In this document: one piece after another, positions 51,514 to 61,657 of the stretch | Position numbering within the stretch: the first letter of the stretch is position 1 | Layout: every line of letters starts with the position of its first letter | Assembly (NCBI RefSeq): GCF_000022485.1 | Contig: NC_012623.1 | Location: forward strand, 248,001 to 312,000 | DNA length: 64,000 nucleotides | Reading direction: 5' to 3' | Source: Sulfolobus islandicus Y.N.15.51 | Lineage (GTDB): Archaea > Thermoproteota > Thermoprotei_A > Sulfolobales > Sulfolobaceae | Position numbers and translations under genes: made by a program | Notes under the pieces: model-generated | Databases searched by the model: none | What the model was told of the DNA's origin: nothing | The model's input: the letters and a program-made list of their open reading frames with translations, nothing else

Positions 51514-53401
51514 ACCTATTCACCTCTTCCAAACGCTTTCTCAACAAGTCGTGATATTCCCTATAACCCTCGATCTTTTTATTAAACTTATGAGGTCTCA
51601 TTAGGTCTCTAGTCTTCTCATGGCTCTTTAACCATTCAATTATCTTCCTATTACCTATTACTCTGAATACTTTTCCTGGTTCCTCACTTATATCCTTATT
51701 TCTCTCGTATAATTCAAACAACGCTTCAGTCACGTCTGCTAATCTATTGGCTGGAACTTGATATAGGTAAATTACATTTTCATCCCAGTCAATTAGCGGC
51801 TCTCCCAAATTACCGTTTCCTCCACCTATCTTTAACATATAGAGCTCATATCCACTACCAATCCAACTAATGGGATGAACGGCTGGTCTCGAACATTGAG
51901 CGACACATCCCGATAGTCCTATTGAAACTGGAATATCTTTCCATCCTCTTCTCTCCAACTCGTCAATTAGACTCGGAAGGAATCTTTCGGAATCTGTAAA
52001 TGATAATTTACATGTTGGAAATCCTACACATGCAATCGAATTCGTTCTTAAATTCGAGTAAGGTTTTCCATCTCTAAAGCCATAGTTGAAATCCCTTAGT
52101 GTTTTCTCAATTTCCTCCCTCTGATCATCGTCTATTTCCGTAATTAATAAGTGCTGACCTGGAGTTATGTAAAACGTTAAATTATGGAAATTATCCGCAA
52201 TGTATCTGATCATACTCTTTACCTTACCGTTTTTTCCATCTATTAGTCTACCGTCTTCAACGAAAACACCATAAGCCCACTCGCTATTACCTAAGTCTAT
52301 CCATCCCAAGTGTAAGTCACTATGATCTAAGTTTACATTCACTATTTTACATAATCGAATTCCTGAATATTCCCATACTTTTTCCCTTACCCACTCTAAT
52401 CCCATTTTATATACAACGTACTTAAACCTAGCCCAATGCCTATTCTTCCTATCTCCCCATTGCTCGTGTAGTCTCACAATTGCATCCAATACTCTCAATA
52501 ACTCCTTATCTTTAGATACAGTCCCAATTGGAAGTCCGAGGGCTGAAAAAGTGGGATAGGAGTTATTTTCACCCATTGATCCACCAACGTATATCTGATA
52601 ACCTATTACCTTTTCCCCTTCTATTAGAGGGACTATGCCTATATCGTTAGCTCGAACCTCAACGCAATTGTCAATTATGTACTTTCCGTCAATTGTCCTC
52701 ATTACTCCAGCTATTCCAATCTTAAACTTTCTGGGTAGAAGATTATCAGCATATTTGAAGGATTCTTCATTATTAAATTGCCTTTCTTCAGAAAGAGGTA
52801 TTTCAAAAACTTGAAGATACAGCTCTGAAGGTAATCTAAAGTAGTCAGCAATTTTTCTAGCGAGCGTATTTGAGTCGAAAATCCAAAACTTGGAAAGTGG
52901 ACAAGCTATCGTATTCCTTAAATTATCCCCACAGCCATTTATGGTAAGAAAGCCAGATTCTGCAATCTCCCTTATAAGGTTAGGCAAATCCTTTTTCTTT
53001 ACATGGTGAAATTGAATAGCTTGTCTCGTGGTTAGTTTCAGAGAAGGTAAAGGATATCCAGTATATGCATCTGATATGGTATACTTATTTGAAACATCAT
53101 CTAAAATTCTCCATTGGTCAAGTCTTATTGGACCTCCTCCTGGAATCGGTAACCTTACCATGTAGATCCAGTCTTTTATTGCGTTTGATTTCATCTTATC
53201 CCTATTGAATTCCATATAAATTCCAAAACTTTTAGCTATCAAAGATACTTCCTTCTCGAGGTCGTCCCTAGTAAAATCATGAAATGATGAATATATCCCT
53301 ATGGTATCCTCAGTTAATCCCTTCGTTTTCAGCTTTACTCTCTCTTCCTCACTGTAATCCTTAGGATCTGTTCTAAAATTGGGCTCTATGGGAATCCTCA
53401 C
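51506..53401 (-). CDS. Sulfite reductase (ferredoxin-type, siroheme and 4Fe-4S)
   Basis: The 631-residue enzyme reduces sulfite to sulfide. The siroheme/4Fe-4S cysteines are in CVGFPTCKLSFTDSERF (C, five residues, C) and GLSGCVAQCSRPAVH (C, three residues, C). Two nitrite/sulfite reductase half repeats are seen (PIPGGGPIRLDQW...YPLPSLKLTTRQAIQFHHV; WARFKYVVYKMGLEWV). INGCGDNLRNTIACP supplies substrate-binding arginines. The second cluster motif GCVAQC differs from the frequent GCPNxC. With cysH upstream (overlap 4 bases) and cobA downstream (overlap), it forms an operon for assimilatory sulfate reduction. Confidence 0.9.
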   Translation of the reverse strand: MRIPIEPNFRTDPKDYSEEERVKLKTKGLTEDTIGIYSSFHDFTRDDLEKEVSLIAKSFGIYMEFNRDKMKSNAIKDWIYMVRLPIPGGGPIRLDQWRILDDVSNKYTISDAYTGYPLPSLKLTTRQAIQFHHVKKKDLPNLIREIAESGFLTINGCGDNLRNTIACPLSKFWIFDSNTLARKIADYFRLPSELYLQVFEIPLSEERQFNNEESFKYADNLLPRKFKIGIAGVMRTIDGKYIIDNCVEVRANDIGIVPLIEGEKVIGYQIYVGGSMGENNSYPTFSALGLPIGTVSKDKELLRVLDAIVRLHEQWGDRKNRHWARFKYVVYKMGLEWVREKVWEYSGIRLCKIVNVNLDHSDLHLGWIDLGNSEWAYGVFVEDGRLIDGKNGKVKSMIRYIADNFHNLTFYITPGQHLLITEIDDDQREEIEKTLRDFNYGFRDGKPYSNLRTNSIACVGFPTCKLSFTDSERFLPSLIDELERRGWKDIPVSIGLSGCVAQCSRPAVHPISWIGSGYELYMLKIGGGNGNLGEPLIDWDENVIYLYQVPANRLADVTEALFELYERNKDISEEPGKVFRVIGNRKIIEWLKSHEKTRDLMRPHKFNKKIEGYREYHDLLRKRLEEVNRYR

Positions 53402-54117
53402 TTCACCCCTCTATAGTGAAGTCCACACTCCTTGTCACTATTCTGCTCCCACCACCATCTACCAGCTCTTGGATGCTCCCACGGTTTTACTGGTCTAGTA
53501 CATGGTACGCATCCTATGCTCTTATAACCCTTATCGTAAAGTTTATTGTAGGGCACGTTGTTTTTCTTTATGTATTCCCATACTTGTTCCCATGTCCAGT
53601 CAGCCAAGGGGTTTAACTTAACTATACCTCCATTAACCTCATCTATTTCTATCTTCTTAATTCCCCCTCTCGTGAAATTTTGTTCTCTTCTTAGCCCAGT
53701 TATCCAAGCCTGCATTCCCTCTAATGCTCTTCTAAGGGGGAGAACTTTCCTCACTTCGCAGCATGCTTTTCTAAGTTCAACACTTCTATAAAATAGATTT
53801 ATTCCGTGTTTATTGACTAGAGCTTCTACCTCTTTATAGTCTGGAAAATATATCCTTAAATCAGTGTTATATTTTTTGTTTATCTCCTCTATTAACTCAT
53901 AACTCTCTTGATGAAGTCTACCAGTATCTATTATGAAAACCTTTGGTTTTTCAACTACCTTACTTAACATATCCAGTATTACTAAATCTTCAGCCTGAAG
54001 ACTGCATGCTAAGACTATTTTAGGATGAAATTTCTCAATTCCCCATTTCAACACTTCTAATGGTTCCTTATCTTCAAACCATTTGTTTAGAGAGTCTAAC
54101 TCCTCTTTGCTAAGCAT
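53398..54117 (-). CDS. cysH: APS/PAPS reductase with 4Fe-4S site
   Basis: The protein of about 239 residues reduces adenylyl sulfate to sulfite. ACSLQAEDLVILDML is the PP-loop region, GLRREQNFTRG binds the substrate, ACCEVRKVLPL and SIGCVPCTRP form the CC...CxxC cluster site of APS-type reductases, and ECGLHYRG carries the catalytic cysteine. No APS kinase gene is visible, which agrees with APS as the substrate. I chose the ATG at 54117 over the TTG at 54129. It is the first gene of the minus-strand operon cysH-sir-cobA and shares a promoter region with sat. Confidence 0.9.
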   Translation of the reverse strand: MLSKEELDSLNKWFEDKEPLEVLKWGIEKFHPKIVLACSLQAEDLVILDMLSKVVEKPKVFIIDTGRLHQESYELIEEINKKYNTDLRIYFPDYKEVEALVNKHGINLFYRSVELRKACCEVRKVLPLRRALEGMQAWITGLRREQNFTRGGIKKIEIDEVNGGIVKLNPLADWTWEQVWEYIKKNNVPYNKLYDKGYKSIGCVPCTRPVKPWEHPRAGRWWWEQNSDKECGLHYRGVK

Positions 54118-54154
54118 CAGAATAACCAAGTAAAGATTAATACTTTAGTGTTTC

Positions 54155-54175
54155 GATATGTGCAAAATTTGCACA
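54155..54175. promoter_or_regulatory. Palindromic operator between cysH and sat
   Basis: TGTGCAAAATTTGCACA at 54159-54175 is a perfect palindrome with one central base (TGTGCAAA, A, TTTGCACA), preceded by GATA. It lies 8 to 10 bases upstream of AAATATATAAG, the TATA region for sat, and upstream of the cysH start on the other strand. The site is therefore well placed to control both directions of the sulfate-assimilation genes. The same 12 bases GATATGTGCAAA occur at the rhodanese promoter. Confidence 0.65.
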
Positions 54176-54217
54176 AATAGCTAAATATATAAGCTTACCC
54201 TTAACAGGATTAAGACT

Positions 54218-55438
54218 GTGAATCTAATAGGGCACGGCAAGGTTGAGATAGTTGAGAGAATAAGAAGGATTTCAGACTTTGAAGAACTGCAAAAAATTGA
54301 AGTGAAGAGACAGTTAGCCCATGAGATAGTAAGTATAGCTTATGGTTTTTTATCTCCACTAAAGGGTTTCATGAACTATGAGGAAGTGGATTCTGTAGTG
54401 GAAAACATGAGATTACCAAACGACGTATTATGGCCAATACCAATAATGTTCGATTATAGCCAAAATGAAATTGTCAAGGAGGGGGATACTATAGGGATAA
54501 CTTATTTAGGAAAACCATTGGCAGTCATGGAAGTAAAGGAGATCTTCAAATACGATAAGGTGAAATTGGCTGAGAAGGTCTATAAGACTAGAGATATTAA
54601 GCATCCTGGAGTGAAAAGAACATTAAGCTACGCAGATGCGTTCTTAGCGGGAGATGTTTGGCTTATTAGGGAACCACAGTTTACTTCACCATACTCCGAA
54701 TTCTGGTTAACTCCTAGAATGCATAGAGTAATTTTTGAAAAGAAGGGTTGGAAAAAAATAGTTGCATTCCAGACTAGGAACGTTCCCCATACTGGTCATG
54801 AATACTTAATGAAGTTTGCTTGGTTTGCAGCGAATGAGAATCAGAAGGTTCATGAACCTAGGACAGGTATCCTAGTAAATGTTGTCATTGGGGAGAAGAG
54901 AATAGGTGACTACATAGATGAGGCAATTCTTTTAACTCATGAGGCATTATCTAAATACGGTTACATAAGTAAGAAAGTGCATTTACTTTCATTTACTTTA
55001 TGGGATATGAGGTATGCTGGACCTAGAGAAGCTTTGCTTCACGCTATAATTAGGAGTAATTTAGGATGTACCCATCATGTCTTTGGTAGGGATCATGCGG
55101 GGGTTGGGAATTATTATTCACCTTATGAGGCACATCAAATATTTGACAACATCAATGAAGACGACTTGTTAATAAAGCCGATATTCTTAAGGGAAAACTA
55201 TTACTGCCCAATATGTGGTAGTATAGAAAACGAAATACTTTGTGATCACAAGGATGAGAAACAAGAGTTTAGTGGCAGTTTGATAAGGAGTATAGTATTA
55301 GATGAGGTAAAGCCAACTAAGATGGTAATGAGGCCAGAAGTATATGAGGTTTTAATGAAAGCGGCAAAGCAATATGGGTTCGGGAGTCCTTTCGTGACTG
55401 AAGAATACCTAGAGAAGAGACAGAGTATAGTAGGGTGA
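54218..55438 (+). CDS. sat: Sulfate adenylyltransferase (ATP sulfurylase)
   Basis: The 406-residue enzyme makes APS from ATP and sulfate. FQTRNVPHTGHEYLM (QxRN and HxGH) near residue 185, GRDHAGVGNYYSPYEAHQIF near 290 and the LVEFSGSLIR-like KQEFSGSLIRSI are the catalytic motifs. A zinc-binding CPICGSIENEILCDHK is present, as in archaeal forms. No kinase domain is fused. The start is a GTG at 54218 (VNLIGHGKVEIVER), about 25 bases after the TATA region, so the mRNA is nearly leaderless. The 101-residue gene follows directly. Confidence 0.93.
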   Translation: MNLIGHGKVEIVERIRRISDFEELQKIEVKRQLAHEIVSIAYGFLSPLKGFMNYEEVDSVVENMRLPNDVLWPIPIMFDYSQNEIVKEGDTIGITYLGKPLAVMEVKEIFKYDKVKLAEKVYKTRDIKHPGVKRTLSYADAFLAGDVWLIREPQFTSPYSEFWLTPRMHRVIFEKKGWKKIVAFQTRNVPHTGHEYLMKFAWFAANENQKVHEPRTGILVNVVIGEKRIGDYIDEAILLTHEALSKYGYISKKVHLLSFTLWDMRYAGPREALLHAIIRSNLGCTHHVFGRDHAGVGNYYSPYEAHQIFDNINEDDLLIKPIFLRENYYCPICGSIENEILCDHKDEKQEFSGSLIRSIVLDEVKPTKMVMRPEVYEVLMKAAKQYGFGSPFVTEEYLEKRQSIVG

Positions 55439-55744
55439 ATGGTAATGAAAATATACATTTGGCTTAGTGAGGAAATGAGTAGAAAATTGGAGGAATTAGA
55501 ATTGAATTACGCAAGGGAGGTATTGGGAGGGATGAAGCGTATAGAAATAGATGTGGAACAAGAGATAGTAGAAGAAATAGTTAAGCTGTTTCCTAACGCG
55601 AAAGTAGATTCTTCAACTACAAAATCAATTGAGCTTCTGCCTAGGAGTTTCAAAAATGAGATATTGAGGATAATCGTGGAAAAGAGAATTGAACCGAAGA
55701 AAGCCCTAATGGAAGCCATAAAAAGATTAAATGGTGATATTTAA
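55439..55744 (+). CDS. Small charged protein in the sulfate-assimilation operon
   Basis: The 101 residues include KIYIWLSEEMSRKLEELELNYAREVLGG and EIVEEIVKLFPNAKVDSSTTKSIELLPRSFKNEILRIIVEKRIEPKKALMEAIKRLNGD, a helix-rich acidic-basic protein without cysteine. No family is recognised. It begins right after the sat stop and precedes the TauE-type gene by 17 bases, so it belongs to the same transcript. The second ATG at 55445 is an alternative start. A role tied to sulfate activation is only inferred from the position. Confidence 0.6.
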   Translation: MVMKIYIWLSEEMSRKLEELELNYAREVLGGMKRIEIDVEQEIVEEIVKLFPNAKVDSSTTKSIELLPRSFKNEILRIIVEKRIEPKKALMEAIKRLNGDI

Positions 55745-55761
55745 CGTCAGATTTAACTTAT

Positions 55762-56597
55762 TTGTCAGTGATTCTTTTCATTGCCTCTATACCTTCTGGT
55801 GCATTTGCATATGGATTTTCGGCCACTGTAACACCGCTATTACTCATAAGGTATACTAATAGACAAATCTCCCCAATACTGAATTTTATAGAAATATTTC
55901 AAAATGCTGCTAATGTTATGTTAAATTTTAGGAACTACACTAAAAAATCTCTAATAATCACCATCTACGGAATACCTGGAATAGCTATAGGCTCTTTACT
56001 TGGGGCTTATCTTTTGAAAATTTCGGTAAATGACGCACTGCTAAAGGTGATTGTGTATAGCGTATTGATACCATTAATCCTACTGCAAGCTTCTGGTTTT
56101 AGAAAGGAGATAAGTTTAGATAAGTGGAAAAAGGTCGGATATTTAGTAACCTTTCCAGTAGGTATGGAGTATCGAAAATAAGTGGACCACCTTTAGCCCT
56201 AATAATAAACAATCAAGGGTTGACAAAAGAAGAGTTTAAGTTTGCTATTTCTGCACTTAGGGTTGCAGAGAGTATTACAACGTTTAGTGGTTACCTTACA
56301 TTAGGAGTGTTTAGTTCTCAAGTTCTTTATTATGTAGCTATCACTTCTCCAGCCGTAATAACAGGGATGGCAATAGGAGTAGTCACGGCAAGGATAATTA
56401 AACGAAAGGAGGATTTCAGAAGACTTGTTATGAGTTTTGATAGTTGGGTAAGTGGATATGGACTTTCGTTTAACTTAGGTAAAGTTATTGGCTATGATGT
56501 ATTATACTGGCCCATGATTGTAGTAATTGCTATTGACTTATACCTTATATCAAAGTACATAGTTAAAAGAAAGAAGATTGTTAGGGAGATTGATTAA
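55762..56597 (+). pseudogene. TauE/SafE-type sulfite exporter, frameshifted
   Basis: The first part (from the TTG at 55762) reads LFIASIPSGAFAYGFSATVTPLLL and continues with four helices to YLVTFPVGMEYRK, where a stop ends the frame at 56181. The second frame continues as GVSKISGPPLALIINNQGLT (the second half of the typical inverted repeat) and four further helices up to 56597. Insertion of one base at about 56167, for instance a G in GGTATGG, rejoins them at about 278 residues, normal for this family. TauE proteins export sulfite or sulfonates, which suits the neighbouring sat/cysH/sir genes. It is a recent break or a sequencing error. Confidence 0.8.
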
Positions 56598-56633
56598 ATC
56601 GCTTTTATAAGGCCTTGAATCTAAATTAATTAT

Positions 56634-56825
56634 GTGGAAAAGCCCGACTTTGAGGAAATATTATACATAGTCTCTGGAGTTATATTTCTCGCTTCCTTAG
56701 GTGTCGGACTTGTTATTGTAGGAGATTACGTAATAGGAGATATAATGTTATTTCTCTCAATTTTGTGGGCATTGAGTATATTTCTCTTCATGAGATATGT
56801 GGAAAGAAAAGACAGTGAGGAATAG
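56634..56825 (+). CDS. Small two-helix membrane protein
   Basis: The 63 residues contain two membrane helices (about 9-31 and 36-55) with short charged ends (VEKPDFEEI, RYVERKDSEE). The start is a GTG at 56634 with a TATA-like TTTTATAAGG about 30 bases upstream, typical of a leaderless Sulfolobus gene. It is unassigned. It ends 8 bases before the convergent membrane protein gene. Confidence 0.5.
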   Translation: MEKPDFEEILYIVSGVIFLASLGVGLVIVGDYVIGDIMLFLSILWALSIFLFMRYVERKDSEE

Positions 56826-56832
56826 ATACTAG

Positions 56833-57753
56833 TTATCTTGTTACTGAAAATATTGTAAAAGAAAGGAATAGTATAAATAAGGAAAAGGCCGAAAGCAATA
56901 CAGAAAAGGAAACATCGTATAAGATAGGTAAAACGATAAGGTGTTCCCTTATGAGGCTAAATGTGTCAGTTGAGAAAACAGCTTGTGGAAAGATTACTGA
57001 CCATAGAGATGGATGATATCTTATAATTTTGACAGAAATTAATTTCAATATGCTTACCAATATTACTATGGGTAAGAGAAATAATGCTAAGTAGTAGAAA
57101 ACCAAGCTTACTAATTTAGAAAAAGGGGTGATTGCAAAAGAGATAAGTGCAGATAATCCCATTTGGATCCACGTAGCTCCATTTATAATCCCAATTATAT
57201 CTCTTTTTGTAGTCATAATGCTCTTCAGTATGAGAGCAGTTATTGTAAAGTATATTAAAATACCTATGCTTGCAAATATTAGCGACAATAGAGTTATGTA
57301 ACTTCTTAGGCCGATTGAAAGAAGTGTGATTGCAACTCCTAGTAAGTGATGTTTAAACGTTACTTGTTTAAGTGACACAAACACCTTATATGCAATTACG
57401 AAATAAAAGATTGATAATATCATAAGGGGAATGAAATAGAATGGAGAAGGGTAAGATAAACGTAACCTAGTAATGAGTAAGGTAAGACCTGAAATTATTG
57501 AGATAAGGTCAACCATTTCGTATTTCAATCTTTTTAGATTAAGAATGAAGAAAGAAGTTAGGAGGATTAAAAATACTAGGGCAATCCAAAATGAGATTAA
57601 TGAGAGTAGGGTTAATTTACCTAAATATGATGCTATCGATATTCCGGCAATACCCATAAGCATTGTGAAACATATTGGCTGTCCTAGAATGTCAGTGAGA
57701 TTCATACAAATAATTGATAGTTTAATGATAAAAAGATTTATCGCCACTAACAA
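56833..57753 (-). CDS. Polytopic membrane protein (306 aa), function unknown
   Basis: The protein has nine or so membrane helices connected by short loops, with few polar residues inside. A KHHLLGVAITLL segment near residue 133 has two adjacent histidines at a helix start. It has no signature I can assign to a transporter or enzyme family. It is convergent with the 63-residue membrane protein. The start is uncertain, since Met17 is also possible. A noncoding gap of 480 bases lies upstream. Confidence 0.5.
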   Translation of the reverse strand: MLVAINLFIIKLSIICMNLTDILGQPICFTMLMGIAGISIASYLGKLTLLSLISFWIALVFLILLTSFFILNLKRLKYEMVDLISIISGLTLLITRLRLSYPSPFYFIPLMILSIFYFVIAYKVFVSLKQVTFKHHLLGVAITLLSIGLRSYITLLSLIFASIGILIYFTITALILKSIMTTKRDIIGIINGATWIQMGLSALISFAITPFSKLVSLVFYYLALFLLPIVILVSILKLISVKIIRYHPSLWSVIFPQAVFSTDTFSLIREHLIVLPILYDVSFSVLLSAFSLFILFLSFTIFSVTR

Positions 57754-57789
57754 ATTGATATAATTATAATTAAGAGTATACTCTATTTT

Positions 57790-57924
57790 ACTGATCTCCT
57801 CCCTACCTTGAACGGTAGACTCAAAATCGCTTAATTAAATGTAATAATAGGAAATTAATAAATGTTTACTATCTTATATGTGACAAAATATATCGAAAGG
57901 GTGATTCTATCTAAATTTTTGTGA
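57790..57924. repeat. Dispersed repeat, copy B, with ISH3-type terminal sequence
   Basis: CTCCCTACCTTGAACGGTAG at about 57798-57817 followed by ACTCAAAATCG resembles the terminal repeat of the ISH3-type element at 1275-2503 (CGGTAGACC core). The next 100 bases (57825-57924) are similar to 46562-46666. The combination suggests solo ends of an ISH3-family element or a MITE derived from it. Confidence 0.55.
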
Positions 57925-58237
57925 AGCTAAAGTATTTCTTTCCCGTTTTCCTAATATCTATAAGAAAATATGAAAAATTATGTAAATTATACTACTGCTT
58001 CTTAAGTTATACATTAACACTGGAATATTTAATAACATTTTCACTTTAAATTTCTGTGATTATTAAGAAATTGTAAACTTTAACTGCTTAACTATTATGA
58101 TATTTAGGTATAGATTATTTCTGAGAATAGATTTTGGGATTACTGTTTATGGCGGTATTAAAGTTAGACTCATCAAAGATTTATTCTTAACAAATGTAAA
58201 TTGTTTATCCACTAGAAACTAAAAACTACAAAAATAT
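57925..58237. other. AT-rich stretch without a gene
   Basis: I find no coding frame with recognisable family features. The first part adjoins the dispersed repeat. The remainder is AT-rich sequence with short stop-filled frames up to the end of hyuB. Confidence 0.45.
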
Positions 58238-59776
58238 TTAACCCTTACCATAATATCCTCCGCCACCTGGAGTTTCAATTATCACCTCATCACCTTTATT
58301 CAAAATTGTTGAAAACTTACTAGGTATTTTCTCCTTTCTACCATCAACCCTTATTATTGTAACCCTTGCAGGCTTACCGTTCCTACCACCCTTCAAACCC
58401 CAAGGGGCAATCTTAAATCTCTCCGCGATAATTGATAGTCTAGTCTTTTCCAGAATCTTAAATGCCCTAATTATACCATCACCACCCTTATACTTGCCAT
58501 CACCACCACTACCTTCCCTTATTCGATACGTAGTAAACATTATTGGATAATACCTCTCAGCAATTTCAATGGGAGTATTCAAAGTATTAGTCATGTTAAC
58601 TTGAACAGCTGAAACACCTTCCTTATTTGGCCTCGCCCCAGTACCGCCATCTATTGTCTCATAGTAAGCCCAATATTTACCCCTATAAATTCCACCCATC
58701 ATAATATTCATCATAGTACCAGAACCAGCAGCGGGAACGTCGATAAGGTGAGATAAAGCCTTAAAGGTAACATCGGCAATTCTCTGTGAAGTCTCTACGT
58801 TTCCACCACCAACTGCTGCTGGCTTATTGGGATTAACTATAGTACCCTTAGGCGCATCAACATTAATTAGACTGTAAAAGCCCTCATTAATAGGAAAGGA
58901 TATTCCTATTAATGACCTTATGACAAAACTAATAGCCGAAAACGTAACTCCATATACTGCATTTAAAGGTCCCTCAATCTGGGTATCAGTTCCAGCAAAA
59001 TTAGCGTAAACACCATTCTGATCAATCTTTACCTTTAGCCTTATTTTCTTTAGCTCATCACCTATTTCCAAATAATCTTCATCCTCACCAACACCCTTAC
59101 CCCATTTTGAAATTTCAGATAACGCCAATTTTTTCCCATACTCCATCGAGATCTTCCACGCATTAAGAACGTTCTCGTAACCGTACTTATCAAACATTTG
59201 CTTAATTCTAGCTATACCATTGAGGTTCACTGAAATTTGGGCGTTCAGATCGCCTATTGATACCTCGGGTACCTTGAAGTTATGCTTAATTATATTAATA
59301 ATCTCATTATTTATCTGCCCTTTCCTCATCAACCTCACTGGGGGTATTACAAAACTCACCTCGTAAATTGTCGTTGCCTATGGATTTAAACTACCTGGCA
59401 TTGGTCCACCTACATCAACGTGATGTGCCTTATTTACAACATATCCTATTAGCTTACCATTATAGTAAACTGGGGCTAAAACCATTATGTCATTCAGATG
59501 AGTACCAGATATATAAGGATCATTTAAAATAACCATATCACTCTCTTCTATTTCGCCTATCAAATTTAATGTGTTTTTAACTCCAATGCTAAAAGAGCCT
59601 AGGTGAACTGGTATGTGTTCAGCTTGGGCTATAATATTACCCTCGACATCCGTTATTGCACAACTATGATCCATCCTCTCCCTAATGTTTGGTGACATGG
59701 CTGATCTCTTTAGCATAACGCCCATTTCCTCTGCAATGAACTCAGAGGCTTTGTGAATTATTTCCCAACTTGTCAT
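58238..59776 (-). pseudogene. hyuB: Hydantoinase B/oxoprolinase subunit, nonsense mutation
   Basis: The 132 residues from 59776 ([55 protein letters not shown]) and the 373 residues down to 58238 ([46 protein letters not shown]) lie in the same frame and are separated only by the TAG at 59378-59380. Read through, they make about 512 residues, normal for HyuB. In this family HyuA and HyuB together open cyclic amides such as hydantoin or 5-oxoproline with ATP. Its first codon overlaps hyuA by 4 bases. Confidence 0.85.
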
Positions 59777-61657
59777 TCTCTCACCAATATTATTGAATCA
59801 TCTATAATTGCATTCCAACCATCCTTTATAACTGTAGTCGAGCTGTATTCCTCAATTATTGCTGGCCCCCTTATTCTAAAGCCTTTAGATAACTTCTCCC
59901 TAACATAGACGTCGACATTTACCCAATCGTCATCAATTATGACTTTCCTAACCTCCCTTGGCTTATCACAATTTCCAAATGTTACCTTTATTTTAGGTAA
60001 TGGTCTCTTCTTGATAGCGAAAACCCTTATTGTAACAATCTCTATCTCCCTATCATTCATCACGAAACCATAAGTCGCTAGGTGCTTCTCCTCAAACACT
60101 TTCCTAATCTCATGAACGTTATTTACTGGAATTGTTAACTCCCATCCTTGTCCCTCATATCTCGCATCTGCAAGTCTCAAGAAGTAGTCGACGTTCCCCT
60201 TCAACTTATCATATAGCTCCTTTTCCAATCGCTTAAATTCACTCTCTAAGTCTTTAGGATATGATTTCCTAACTTCAAAACGCCAATCAGCTAGTAATAA
60301 TCCTAAAGCACTGAATAATCCTGGATGAGGTGATATTATAACCTTACCTATCCCCACCTCCTCAGCCAAATATAATGCATGTTGCGGACCAGCACCTCCA
60401 AAGGCTATTAAGGAGAAGTTTGATGGGTCTAATCCCCTCTCCACTGTAACTAACCTTATTGCTCTAGCCATCTCCAAGTTTATCAATTCTAAAGCATTCT
60501 TACTTACCTCATATGGATCGCCTAATCTACTCATCCCCTTTATTGCACTCTCTTTATCTAACTTTAGATTACCACCAATGAGCTCTGTCCCCAATCTTCC
60601 TAAAATCAGATTTGAATCAGCTATTGTAGGCCTATTTCCTCCCTTTCCGTAGGAAATTGGTCCAGGATCAGCACCAGCACTTATAGGTCCAACTTTTAAA
60701 GCATTAGCCTCGTCCCTCCATATTATCGTACCCCCACCAGCAGATACTTCGGCCAAATCAACAAATGGGAATCTTACTGGATACCCGCTACCCTTAACTA
60801 TCCTTCCGTAGTTTACTTCCCCTCCAACTTCATACTCAGTGGTCATTTCAAAATTACCATTAATTATAACGCCAGCCTTAGCGGTAGTACCCCCCATGTC
60901 AAAGCTTATAAAACGCTCATTAGGCAAGAAGCTAGCCGAAGCTATTACACCAGCTGCTGGTCCGGATTCAATTAGCTGTACTGGCTTCTCAGACGCTTCT
61001 TTAATATCTACTAATCCTCCAGAACTTGACATAATATAGAAGTTTTCAGTTGGTAAAGAGGCTTGTAATTTCTCAAGATATGCAGATACTAATGGCATTA
61101 GCACTGCATTAACTACTGTAGTAGAAGTCCTCTCGTATTCTCTAGGTTCTGGTGCTATTTTTGAGGAGATTGAGATGTATTTGAAGTACTTCTTTAACAC
61201 ATTTTCAGTAATTAGCTCATTTTTTGGATTAAGATAAGAGTGCAGATAACTTACTGCAATCGGTATTACATTTTCGTCTAAAAGTTTTTTAGAAATACTC
61301 TCTATTTCGTCTGGATTCACCTCCTTTATTATATTCCCTTCAGCGTTGATCCTCTCGTCAATCTCAAATCTTAAACTTCTGAGGACCAATTGTCTTGGCT
61401 TCTCAAAATGTAAATCATAAAGCCTAGGCCTATTCTGTCTACCTATTTCGATAATATCCTTGAATCCTTTTGTAACGAGTAAGGCAGTCTTTGAGATGGT
61501 CAGGTTTTCCTGCCCTAATAATGTATTTGTTGCAAGTGTCGTGGCGTGAGCTATCTCATTTACGTTGCAGTTTAAAGTGCTTATTACATCTTTAATGACT
61601 TGTCCAGGGTCTTTAGGGTTAGTTAGGACTTTTATTGTCTTAATTTCCCGTTTGTCC

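Noticed and set aside
59378-59380. Pyrrolysine at the in-frame TAG of hyuB
   Set aside because: Sulfolobales are not known to use pyrrolysine, and the operon is decayed elsewhere, so a nonsense mutation is simpler.
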